This document shows, piece by piece, positions 12,301 to 21,983 of a stretch of 64,000 bases of DNA. How positions within the stretch are numbered: position 1 is the first letter of the stretch; every line of letters begins with the position of its first letter. Position numbers and translations under genes: made by a program. The notes beneath the pieces were generated by a model, which was not told where the DNA came from, made no database searches, and worked only from the letters and a program-made list of their open reading frames with translations. Source of the stretch: Pegea sp. RAD2-039 (taxonomy: Eukaryota > Chordata > Thaliacea > Salpida > Salpidae). The stretch is taken from assembly GCA_034620365.1 (NCBI GenBank), contig JAQGEQ010000163.1:186001-250000 (forward strand). Direction: 5' to 3'.

Positions 12301-13810
12301 TTTACTTTTGTACTTAGTGCTGAGATACGAGGATATAGTGGTGCTTATATATATGTTGTTGTAGCTTTAGAAGAAGTCATCTCCTTTTATGAAGTCGTTT
12401 TGTTCTATATTGCTCCGACATCCACTCTTCGAATTGTTCTTGTGGTTCTAGTTTCAATCTTTGCCATCACCTTACACATCTTAGGATTAAACTTTTCTGG
12501 AAAGCATGAAAGAGCGTTTGAAGATGCTTTAAGTTACTGGCAAGGGCGTCAACCAATCAAAACAGCTTTGAATTACATCCAAAGACACGTCGAGCCTCCT
12601 CTTTGCTTTAAACGAAAACCAGTGAAGCGGAAAGTTGTAGAAGATCGCGATGACTTCGACGATTTAGAAGATTATTTCGATTTTGATCAAAGTTCTAATT
12701 TGCAGCCGAGTCGCGCTCCGAAAAAAGTAAAATTCTCAAATTTCTGGAATGATTTATTTGTTGAAAAGTTGTTATTTCCAAATATAAATTTTATTTTTTC
12801 AGGTTTTCAGTTTGTCTGAAAAAGTGGAAAATCAGAAAAACTTAGAAACAAACTTCCGACTTCTTCAAGATCAAGATCAAGATCATGAATCTTCTACTTC
12901 GGAGGATTCTCTTTTCTATCCGACTCTTTCCCAGATAAGTTCTCAGGAATCAAAAAGTGATGAAAATGGCTTTAAAACAAAAAGCCTTCAAACTACAGAA
13001 TATTCACTTCTTAGTGTTTCAAACCAAAAAAATAATAAAAAATTGATTGATGTACCTAAAGATCAGACAGAAGTCATTCCGACCCAGACTCTCTTCCCAT
13101 CTGTCGGGACAATTGATGAAGATGACGGAACAGATTCCACTTCAACTACATTCGAAAGTGACCAATCAGAAGTAGCCTCAAAACAACGAATTTTTTCGAT
13201 TGATAAAACGGCTTCTGAAACAACTAAAGACGAAAAACTGAAAGATGAAAGAAAAGTTACGAAACGCGCGAGCATAATGACGTCACATCGTCCAATCGAT
13301 AAAGTCTTCAGAAGAGATGTTCTACAAGACGACAGTTACATCAGCGTTCTAGATTCAGGAGCGTTATCCTCAGATATTTCGGTTTCCTTGCAAAGTAGAT
13401 TCAGTAACTCCATTGAGAATATGCAAATGAAGCGCCACTTGTTCGGAGAACAATCGCGAATGGACGTCTTTACTCATCATCAAAACCCTCCGCAGCAACC
13501 AAATTTAAAGTCAATGAAGAAGCAACTGATGACTGAAGCTGAGAAAAAGGAAAAAGAAGAATTCAAAGTTCGTTTCTGGTTGGCTATCTTCTGTCTTTGC
13601 TTCAGTTTTATTGCGATGCTTTTGATTGTTATTCGAGGATTTAGAATAGCTTATGGTCAAGGTCTTGATATTATTTATTCGTTTTTAACTCACTTCACTT
13701 TCCTGTTATTCATTCTGTTACCGATTTGTGGTTGGTTTGCTGTCATTTCTTATAAGATTTTTATTCGTATGAAAAAAGTGAGAGAAATCGTCAAACAAAA
13801 TGATCTGTAA
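1..13810 (+). CDS. Polycystin-1-like mosaic receptor: C-type lectin, ~30 sushi, discoidin, PLAT, multi-pass (5' partial)
   Basis: This is a multi-exon gene whose 5' end lies left of the window; it stops with TAA at 13808-13810. Exons run 1-41, 179-about 313, then roughly 30 sushi exons (382-10366), then discoidin exons from 10418, a hydrophobic segment near 11300-11400, a PLAT domain (about 11490-12030) and a multi-pass C-terminus. Most sushi exons begin just before the first Cys and end just after the last Cys, with phase-1 junctions. The order membrane segment, then L-x-D...LYELLITTSWRR, then LQLRDPYTSAKWF matches the post-GPS part of polycystin-1 family proteins. In that family PLAT binds lipid or partner proteins beneath the membrane, and the ectodomain acts in adhesion or ligand sensing. 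I see no GPS/GAIN site and no ion-channel module. All splicing is inferred by eye. Confidence is high for one sushi-rich membrane protein and moderate for the polycystin-1 label. Confidence 0.72.
5614..5818 (+). mobile_element. 5'-truncated LINE 3' end, family 1 (copy A)
   Basis: This copy lies in the sushi-gene intron between the modules ending near 5570 and starting near 5875. It shares its whole length with copies at 15636-15925 (opposite strand) and 32701-32940. It begins at the segment GCCAACATTATCATTTC and ends with the stem-loop region GCGAGAAGTGC...GCACCCTCC and a short AT tail. One arm of the outer stem is mutated here. Different 5' ends with a common 3' end are typical of target-primed LINE insertion. 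Confidence 0.7.
7915..8150 (+). repeat. T/G-rich low-complexity tract (TTG/TTTTTG microsatellite)
   Basis: About 235 bp of imperfect TTG and TTTTTG units with occasional CTG lie in the intron between the sushi exons ending near 7865 and starting near 8166. Open frames across it encode only Phe/Val/Leu runs and are artefacts of composition. The tract sits just before the acceptor, so it may act as a very long polypyrimidine-like stretch, but that is speculation. Confidence 0.85.
10418..11320 (+). other. Discoidin (F5/8 type C) domain
   Basis: Exons at about 10418-10611, 10663-10818, 10868-10998, 11051-11170 and from 11224 encode a domain with an opening Cys (GIYCGEE), a WLEID strand (family W-LQVDL), a TFYVKYLN strand, QARYIQLDITE (family ARYIRL-P) and a closing Cys (SPATC). 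This is the order seen in discoidin/F5-8C domains, extracellular beta-barrels that bind glycans, phospholipids or proteins. It lies directly before the first membrane segment. The exons join in frame by eye. Confidence 0.7.
11490..13810 (+). other. PLAT domain and C-terminal multi-pass region
   Basis: After the first hydrophobic segment comes LRDQMNRNSHLYELLITTSW, matching the polycystin PLAT start (L-x-DN...Y-x-V-x-V-x-TG-R). GGLGYPKRVDVL and LQLRDPYTSAKWF match its later strands. Hydrophobic segments follow near 12270-12330, 12340-12410, 12425-12490, 13575-13640 and 13660-13770, so about five or six in all. A long charged Ser-rich loop (about 12600-13550) separates the first three from the last two. 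That layout resembles TM2-3, cytoplasmic loop, TM4-5 of polycystin-1, but the protein ends with no TOP/channel block. A 43-bp phase-0 intron lies near 12763-12802. Confidence 0.6.
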
Positions 13811-13833
13811 AAAGTTCCTCAAGCTGTATTTGC

Positions 13834-13839
13834 AATAAA
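13834..13839 (+). terminator. Polyadenylation signal AATAAA of the receptor gene
   Basis: AATAAA lies 23 bp after the TAA stop, followed by a T-rich stretch. The implied 3' UTR is very short, which fits this compact genome. Confidence 0.55.
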
Positions 13840-14070
13840 ATAATCAACTTTAATTATTTTTAGTATTTTTTCAACAATTTGCTGTAAACTTTTCGAAATA
13901 TTTATTTTTGAATTTAATTATGAAGTTTTTTGAAGTTTTGAAAATATTTCGTTTTGCGATTTGATTAATGATATTTGATTTTATATATTTAACTAAAATA
14001 ACGAATGAACTATTTAAGCTTAAAGTCTATAGACTGAAAGAGATGCTTTTAAAAAAATGTAAGACCCCCC

Positions 14071-14250
14071 AAGTAACCCCAAGTAACCCCAAGTAACCCC
14101 AAGCAACCCCAAGTAACCTCAAGCAACCCCAAGCAACCCCAAGTAACCCCAAGTAACCTCAAGTAACCTCAAGTAACTCCAAGCAACCCCAAGTAACCCC
14201 AAGTAACCTCAAGCAACCCCAAGCAGCCCCAAGTAACCTCAAGTAACCGA
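14071..14250 (+). repeat. 10-bp minisatellite, 18 copies
   Basis: Eighteen head-to-tail 10-bp units of consensus AAGTAACCCC lie here, with variants AAGCAACCCC, AAGTAACCTC, AAGTAACTCC and AAGCAGCCCC. No unit carries an insertion or deletion. It lies between the polyadenylation signal of the receptor gene and TRAF7. One strand is C-rich and G-free in most units. The rest of 13840-15290 is AT-rich with no gene that I can see. Confidence 0.95.
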
Positions 14251-15290
14251 CAGCAGTTTACAACTGTAGAAACTGAAGGTGGACTTAAATGTGCTTCCAA
14301 ATTTAATTCGATTTTTTATATATTGTGGTGGTTGTGACCTTTTATTATTTCATAAGAACTTTAAAGTATAAACAAACATTCAGCAAATTTTCAATTATCT
14401 TACTGGTAACCTCAAAATGAGTATTAAAAAAAATAAACATAAGAAAAATAATTGCTAAACAAGAATTATAGTGAATAATTAGAAATAACCACTAAATATT
14501 ATTCTACAATTAAAATGGTTTTAAATTTGTACTAACAGAAGAAATTTAAATAATCAATATTTATTCAGTAAGTTTTAATACGATAAAATAAAGTTTACAG
14601 AGAGTTTATATGTATAAAATTTCAATGTATAAATGTACGCCATATCTACAGAAATTAAAACAACTTCTACAATAAAAAATAAAATTTTCAAATTCTTTCT
14701 GTTTTCAAAACTATGTATAAAGTTAGAAAAAGTTAGTTTAAAATTTAATAAAAAGTTAAAAATTTGAATAGCTTTTTTTGGCTTGTTAAATTTTTTAAAA
14801 AGACAAATTGTTTAAAATGTATTTACATTTGATATACTAGTAAACACGATACTGAAATGTCAGAATTTAGAAGTAAATCTTCTTCTAATCATTTAACTAA
14901 TTTGTTATTTACAATAATTTCATTTAGCAAGAGTTTGAATTAATTAAACGAATATTTAAAACTTTATTACCACAGAATATTTTGTAATAAATAAATTTAT
15001 GATAAGATTACAATACTTATTTTAAAGAAATTATTATTACTTTGTTTAATGTATTCTAAGTTATAATTTATATCTTCATTTAATTATTTTAAAAAAGCTT
15101 GTAATTGATTAATATTTATTTCAATGACTACTTTTTACTTTTAGAATCATTTTTAAGTAAAACACAAGTTTAATTTTTGATGAATAGCAGCACTAAAACA
15201 TTATCCTGTTATTGGTTATAAACAACCCATCAAACTGTTACTTCTTGTGACTAATCAACTACAGATTCTGTTCTTGAGTCAAAGCTGGTG

Positions 15291-18200
15291 ATGTCTTATC
15301 ATTTATCAAAAGCTTCAGAAGCTAATCAAATAGGTCTAGTTGATGAAATAAGTAATAAATTTGGAGTAATTACTAAAAACACAACTGTAAGTGAATTGAT
15401 TATTTTTCAATTGTAATTATTAACAGATTTCAAATAATTTTTGAAATTCTTATTTAGTAATTTTGTTTTTATATTTCTTTTTTTTATGAAATGTTAAAAA
15501 TATGAAATAATAATATTGATTTATTTATTATCAATGAATTTATCTCATTTACAAATCTAAATTATTTTGATATCTACTATCTTGTTTTCATCAATAAACT
15601 AATATAATTTAAAGTTTATTAAAAATGGTAATATTTATCTATTTATTACAATAAATGCGAAGGAGGGTGCCTGAAGAGAGCACCTCTCGCCAACACACAT
15701 TCTCACAAATAACATCTATTAAGTTAAAAATATAGAAAGTAAAAGATGTAACACATGGCATTTCAGTAGTCACCAAAGTATATAACAGTGAACAATTATA
15801 TAGAATTATGATAATATAAAAAAGAGAAAAAATCACAGTTTAGAAATGACAATGTTGGCAATATTATAACGGTTCAACTTCTGCTTGAACAACGCGAGCG
15901 ACTTCGAGATGACAATGTCTGAAAAATATTCCAAACACTTAGATATGTTCTTAATGTCATAATTAGTTTAGTAAACAAATTATTTATCAATTACTTTTAA
16001 AAGTAGTTTTTATTTCTTAAACTTTTTTCTATATTCATTTAAACAAAATATTTTATAAGATCTACAACAGATATTTGAACAAACACTTTATTTGTGTGTC
16101 TACTTTTTCTGTTTCTTAGCAACGAATCGAGACTACTTTTGGATCTGCTCATTCATCCGTGACAACTCTTATGTTTGATGATGGTAATGATTTGATTTCT
16201 TTGAAAATATTCTTGCTTGAAAGTATTTGATTCAATTGAAGTTTAATTTTAAATTGATCATTATAATTTATTTTATAATTTTGATGGCATCATATGTAAA
16301 CTGATGTATTTATTATTTCATTTAATTGGTTTGTTTTCTTAATGAAATAGAAATTTTCTACTTTTAGTTTCTTCAAGACAACAAAACTCAACTTCCAGTT
16401 TCTCTTCCTTCGGAGGAAGTTGCTCAGATCAAGTCAGTATCACTAATTTCTGTTTATAAACTTTTCTTGATGTTAGAACGATGATACGTTACAAGAATGA
16501 TGATTATGTTAAGAAATCATTTCACAGGTGATGAGCAGAAGTATTCAAAGACCTTTAACAAGAAGTGACTCTTTCAATTATTTTCAATCTCAAGCTCACT
16601 CGACATCTTCATCTACGATCTCAAATCTTTCAAATAATTCTGCTAAAGATGAAGATGTAATTGGACATCTAACTTTTCTCGTTTTATTTTTATATTTTTG
16701 TTGACAGATACCTGTTCTGTTTGTTGATTCGCCTTCTGAACAACTTCTGTGTAAAATTTGCCAAAAAGTTTATCAAAACCCTTTCATGATGTCATGTGGA
16801 CATTCATTTTGTAGAAGATGTACTTTTACAGTTGATTCATGTCCAACACACAACAAGAAGATGACTCCTGTAAATAAAATCGATTCGTTGTATTTAGAAT
16901 CAAATTCAAAGTTTTTAATTTCACTGAAATTTAAATGAATATTTCAGCAAATTTCGTTTTTAAATTTAAAAATTATTTTTTATTGAAGCTTTTACCAAAT
17001 CTGGCTTTGGAAGATCAGATTGGGACACTTTCTATTTATTGTAGATATGGATGTAGACCACAATCTGCTGATTCAAATAAGTATGAAGTTGACCCAAATG
17101 GTTGTCCTTTAAAAATTAAACTGTCTGAACGAAAGTAAGTTTGAAGAAATTGTCGAATTTTGATTGAAAAATATTCATTTGATAGAAAACATGAAGATGA
17201 CTGCAAATACGCCCCAATTTCTTGTCCTAATAATCCCAACTGTCCTAAAATGATTCGTCTTCATCTAGCAGCTCATCTGAAGTCTTGTCAAAATATCAGT
17301 TGTGACTACAAACGATTTGGGTTTGTTTTGAGAAGACTTTTAAGAAGGTTGAAGTGAATTCTTTAATTACTGCAGATGTAAGTTTGTTGGAGATAAAACA
17401 TCATTAACCAATCACAAGCAGAATTGTCGATATGAACTTGTCAAAGAGTTCCTTCATAATTTTGATGATCAAGTCAAACAATTGAAGATTTCTGGCAAAC
17501 AGAAAGATGATGAAATCTGCTACTTAAGGTTAATTTGTTTGAAATCTGTTGAAGGTTAATGATTAATCGTTTCAGAACAATGTTGACGAAGATGAATGAA
17601 AAAATTGATGAAAATGAAAAGTCCTTTGAAAGAAGATTAGGTTAGAATGAAAGATTAACTCATCAATTCTCGAATATTCTTCTTTTCAGAGTTATTAACT
17701 TCAAACCAATCGAAATTAGTTGATGAACTTGATGAGTTTAAACAACAAAATTTGGTGGTTGAAAACCAGTTACAGGAGTTAAACACCAGACTTCATATGG
17801 GTGGTATTGGAGGTTTGTGATATTTGTTTAATTACGATGTCAAATCTTCTTCTTGTTGTCTAGTGTTTGATCCACAACAAATATTCAAATGTAAAGGAAC
17901 ATTTGTTGGTCATAGTGGTCCAGTATGGTGTCTTTGTGCCCATGGAGACTATCTCTTCAGTGGTTCATCAGATAAACAAATAAAGGTTCCAGTATTTACA
18001 TCAACTGATCTTGTCCTTTTTGAAGTTTTAATCCAGGTTTGGGACACAGCTACAAACTTCAGGTGTCAGAAGACACTAGAAGGTCATGATGGAATCGTTC
18101 TTGCTCTTACTGCTTACAACGACAAGTTATTCAGTGGTTCAGCAGATTCTTCTATAAAAGTTTGGAGTATCCAGTCTTTAGAAGAACTTGCTTCAATACC

Positions 18201-19005
18201 AGCTCATGATAACGCTGTTTGTACTTTAGTCTGCTCCGGAACCAAATTATTTAGTGGCTCCTTAAAATCCATCAAAGTAACCTTTTATCGGATCTGAAAT
18301 TGAAGATAACATCAACATATCTTTAGGTTTGGTCAGTTGGACCTTCTAACATCAACAAAATCACTGAGTTAGAAGGTCTTAATCACTGGGTTAGGGCGTT
18401 AGTTGCTCATCAGAACTATCTGTATAGTGGATCTTATCAAACTATCAAAGTAAATTTCCTTATTTGCTGATCAGTTGCTGAAAATACTTTTTAGATTTGG
18501 AACGTTTCGACTTTGGAATGTATTCATGTCCTTCAAACTTCTGATGGTAGTGTTTACTCAATAGCTGTTACTAATCATCATATTATTTGTGGGACTTACG
18601 AGAACTGCATCCATGTAAAGTCATCTTCATCATCTCTAATCAATCCTAATCAACTTCTTCAAAGGTTTGGGACCAGCGAACATATGAACCAGTTGCTAAT
18701 CTGACCGGACATACTGGAATAGTATATGCACTTGCTGTCCTCAGCACTCCCGAACAAACCAAGATATTCAGCGCTTCTTATGATCGATCACTTCGAGTAA
18801 GTAACAAACATACATTTGATTCTCATCAACTTAAACTTTCGAAATACTTTGAAATGAATTTGTTGAAACTTAGGTGTGGAGCATGGAAAATATGATCTGT
18901 ACTCAGACACTGATCCGACATCAAGGAAGTGTTGTTGCTCTCGCTGTGTCGAGAGGAAGAGTTTTTTCAGGAGGTGTTGATTTTACTGTTAAAGTCTGGC
19001 AATAA
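15291..19005 (+). CDS. TRAF7: TRAF7 E3 ubiquitin ligase (RING, TRAF zinc fingers, coiled coil, WD40)
   Basis: The gene is complete by alignment from memory to human TRAF7. Exon 1 (15291-15386, starting [10 protein letters not shown]) joins in phase 0 to 16120-16183, which encodes [15 protein letters not shown], a conserved TRAF7 N-terminal segment. The RING (16713-16868) has C-x2-C...CGHSFCRRC...CP; the last ligand position reads CPTH where human has CPVD. TRAF-type zinc fingers follow ([22 protein letters not shown]), then a coiled coil (about 17400-17790), [15 protein letters not shown] and seven WD40 repeats ending VKVWQ. At least five introns fall immediately before the V/I-W of a WD repeat. 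Introns are about 45-60 bp except the first two. In animals TRAF7 is a RING ligase that works with MEKK3 in MAPK and NF-kB signalling. Intron 1 holds LINE copy B. Confidence 0.93.
15636..15925 (-). mobile_element. 5'-truncated LINE 3' end, family 1 (copy B, longest)
   Basis: This copy lies in TRAF7 intron 1, opposite to the gene. It reads, on the minus strand, through a short open frame [19 protein letters not shown] ending in a stop, then about 200 bp of noncoding sequence, the stem-loop GCGAGAGGTGC...GCACCCTCCTTCGC and a TTATTGTAATAAATAA tail. A C-terminal S-x4-FK-x-KL motif followed by a stop is common at the end of LINE ORF2 proteins, so this is probably the ORF2 end plus 3' UTR. No reverse-transcriptase core is present. 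Confidence 0.75.
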
Positions 19006-20240
19006 TCGATGATTGATTGATGTACTATTTTCTATTATTTTTTAAACTTTCAGCAGCATCATGTTTTTTGTTTGAAACTTTCAGTTAACTTTTTGTGTAA
19101 TTGCCTTAAAAATATCAAATCATTATTTCGTTTTTAAATATTCCAAATTCATTTGGTTTTGATTTACTAATCACTCAAATCTATCTTAAATAGTCTGAAA
19201 CGTCAAATGAATTCTCGTTGTAATCAAACTTTTTTTATCTAAAATCATTTTCTTTCAAAGAACTTTTTCAAGTAATCTTATTTTTTCTGTAACTCACTTT
19301 CTGCAACCTTCTTGAAGCTGTTAACATTGTACAAGAACTTTTTCTGATGCTGTCGGCTTTTTATGTAATTAGTAATCGACTATCAAGTAAATATCGTTTT
19401 TATTGTCGTCGAAATCTTCAAATTAATTGAAGAATTTTCATCAAAAAATATTTCATTTTATTTAAAGCAAATTTTTTTTATTTTAAAACTTTAAAAACTA
19501 AAAAGTTATTTTGAAAATAAAGTTTTGTCACAAAATATTAAAATTAATTTTAATGAAAGAATTAAGAACTTATTTAAGAAGAAATTATTATTTTTAAAGA
19601 AAGTTTTCTGTAGATAGCTAAACTACAAATATCTTTATCACAAAAATAATGAACTTTTGAGGTGTATATAAGCACAATGTTCAGAAGCTTTCTACTTCAA
19701 ATTAGTCGGTTTTTTCAGCATCATATTTGCTTAAGTAGCTCAGCAAAAAACAACTTATGTCCTATCTCTCACAATTCTTAAAACAATTTAAATGTAAGTT
19801 TCGAAATGATTCTAAGCCTTTAAATCCATTTCTTTTTCTTCGTTGATTTCCAATTTAATCTCGACTACGTCTTAATCATCTGACTTATATTGTTAACTTA
19901 AATACTCCTGAATTCAAAAGATACATTGTGCTTCATACTGTATCCTATAACAACAGATTCAATAAACTTTAAAATAAAGTTTTAAGAGTTTCAAAAGCTT
20001 CAAGTTTGCTCTATTATCGATGAATCTGATTTTTTGGGCGATTCTGAAATTGGTTCAAGAATTTTCATTAAAAGAATTAGTTTTAAAATAAAGTCCAACA
20101 AATTTTTTAAGTTTTTTAGAAAATATTTTTTTTAATTTAAGAATAAGTTGAATATTTTCGAAATATAAACAAAATTTTATAATATTTAATTAACAACTTA
20201 TTTCAAAAAATTATTTATATAACTTTAAACTGATTTTTTA
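19006..20240. other. Gene-poor stretch with one TATA-like motif
   Basis: AT-rich sequence. At 19665-19671 there is a TATATAA box followed by GC. An ATG at 19757 opens 12 codons up to a good donor (AAAT then GTAAGT). I could not find a second exon, so no gene is called. No other feature was recognised. Confidence 0.4.
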
Positions 20241-20857
20241 AACAAATGACTGCAGTTAGCAGATCATACAGCTTTTATAGAAAACTCAAAATAACTACAG
20301 AAAAAAAATCTCAAATTCCAACAAATTGATTGAAACACCACAAAGGCAGAAGTATAACTAAAATTATCAACAAACTCAAATTAAAAATGGCAGCCTAATA
20401 TATCGCCCTCACCAAGAAAATTACTTTAATCACATTTTAATCTAAATCTAAACGATGTGAGAAAATTCACTGTTGTGTTGGAGTCAAGAAGAAACTTTCA
20501 AACAAAGAGAACCCAAATAAAAAGACCAACTGGGTGTTATCAAAATGGAATGATTTCAAACGAAAACTATGAGAACATAAGTCCTTAAAGAGATTACTAA
20601 AGCTAGAGTTAAAAAAGCATTTATAGTTTTGGATATAAGTACAAAGTCAAGACGTCGACAGTTTCGATATTTAGATTTAAGAAAATCTTTGTGTCAAGGA
20701 AAAGATGCCAAGAAAGATGCCAGGAAAGCTTTTCTTGTAAACGATGTTTGAACTCGAGCTTCGGAATACCTTTTTTATGATGTAGTTCACTGTGTGATTC
20801 CATTCTAGGTCATCAGAGATGAAAAAGCCGAAGTCTTTGATGACAGGAACAATTTTT
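20241..20857 (-). mobile_element. LINE relic, family 2 (reverse-transcriptase fragment to 3' end)
   Basis: Reading leftwards from 20857 the minus strand encodes VIKDFGFFISDDLEWNHTVN followed by YIIKK. This fits the LINE reverse-transcriptase motif (K/R-DLGV-x-I-x2-DL-x-W-x2-H-x4-I-x2-KA). The frame decays further on through stops and shifts. The 3' end (20241-20290), with AGCTGTATGATCTGCTAACT then GCAGTCATTTGTT, matches the end of the relic at 52101-52490. The copy is old and inactive. Confidence 0.65.
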
Positions 20858-21676
20858 CTTCACTTAAATAATTTTTTTGTTTCGAATTTAAATAGAAATT
20901 TCACTAAAAAACTTTATAAACTTCAGTAGAAATAAATTTTTTAATCATATACTCAAAAATCGTGAGTTTTGTTGACTTTGAATATTTTCAGCAAATTTGC
21001 AGAAAAAAATCCGTAATTTTTAATCAGTTTGGTGAAGTCTTCAAAATTAAATCATTTTGAAAGAAGTCTTTTGATTATGACATTTGTAATTTACAAGTTT
21101 TTAAACACCTTTTTCAAGTCATGTAAATTAGTTTGTGAGAAAATTTGAATAGTTTTGAAGTTTGATGAAAAGAAAATTCATCAAAAACCTCGAAAATGGG
21201 TTAAAACTTCGTCAACAGCGACAACTTGTGACATCGAAAATCAAATCGTGGCTTATGATGACGTTTGTAAGAAAAGGGGAAAGCCCCTGCCGCGTTGTTG
21301 TTCATCTTTTAGTATCTCGATTTGTTCGAAAATTAGTTTAAAAAATTCTATTTTTGATTTTACTTGTAATGAGATAATTATATCGACTTTCTATCAATTA
21401 AAACTTTAATATTTTTTGTATATTTCTAAATTGTTCATTTTCTAAAAAATTGAAAAATCTATAAACTTTTTCCAATTATTTATTTAATATTTTTATATTT
21501 ATTTGAAGAAATGAAGTCATCATGATATTTGGTTATTTATATTGATAGTATTTTTTACTTTAAAGTTTTTACTTTAAAGTTTATAGTTTTTTATTAATGT
21601 ATAAATTTTCACCTAATTAATTTTGATTATTTTAATTTGATAAATTTTTATTTAGAAGATAAAGCTGATATAAAGT

Positions 21677-21836
21677 TATATAAATTTGTTTTTTGGTTGA
21701 AAGTGAAAAAACTTTGTTAATATCAGGCAAGTCTTTTATTATTTTAAAAAGTTTTATATTTTTAACTAATAGTTTAATTTTTGTTTTAATTATAATTAAT
21801 TTTTTTCAATATAAACTAATTTTAATTATTTTGTAG
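21677..21836 (+). promoter_or_regulatory. Putative OST4 promoter, 5' UTR exon and 5' UTR intron
   Basis: A TATATAAA box at 21677-21684 precedes a short likely leader ending TATCAG at 21726. The following GCAAGT could be a GC-type donor. The acceptor TTTTGTAG ends at 21836, four bases before the OST4 ATG, giving a 110-bp 5' UTR intron. The arrangement is inferred. Trans-splicing at the same acceptor is an alternative. Confidence 0.35.
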
Positions 21837-21840
21837 AAAA

Positions 21841-21954
21841 ATGATTACAGATATGCAACTAGCTGTTTTTGCCAATTTTCTTGGAGTTACTTTATTTGTT
21901 TTGGTTGTTTTTTACCATTACATTTCTGTAAATGCCTCAAAAAAAAGTGATTAG
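21841..21954 (+). CDS. OST4: Oligosaccharyltransferase subunit OST4 (37 aa)
   Basis: One small exon encodes 37 residues: [19 protein letters not shown], a hydrophobic stretch continuing to [10 protein letters not shown], then ASKKSD and a stop. Human OST4 is also 37 residues (MITDVQLAIFANMLGVSLF...), and the match covers the whole chain. OST4 is a single-span ER membrane microprotein that holds the catalytic STT3 subunit in the oligosaccharyltransferase complex, which moves the preassembled glycan onto Asn-X-Ser/Thr of nascent proteins. The ATG follows a splice acceptor by four bases, and AATAAA lies 24 bp after the stop. It is easily missed because the frame is so short. Confidence 0.95.
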   Translation: MITDMQLAVFANFLGVTLFVLVVFYHYISVNASKKSD

Positions 21955-21977
21955 AAATTAGGTTTGTTTTAAATCTA

Positions 21978-21983
21978 AATAAA
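21978..21983 (+). terminator. Polyadenylation signal AATAAA of OST4
   Basis: AATAAA lies 24 bp after the OST4 stop. With the neighbouring TATA-like box it outlines a transcript of only about 300 bp. Confidence 0.5.

Noticed and set aside
14071-14250. CRISPR-like regular repeat
   Set aside because: Units are directly adjacent with no spacers, in a eukaryotic genome; it is a minisatellite. The same applies to 61228-61505.
19757-19793. First exon of a gene (MSYLSQFLKQFK then donor)
   Set aside because: TATA box and donor look good, but no second exon could be found, so it is kept only as a note.
20621-20803. 60-codon minus-strand frame as a host gene
   Set aside because: It lies in another frame over the LINE reverse-transcriptase relic.
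21155-21409. 84-codon plus-strand frame with several Cys
   Set aside because: The second half is ordinary AT-rich sequence and there is no recognisable family, clear promoter or splice support. The GC-richer patch at 21180-21320 remains unexplained.
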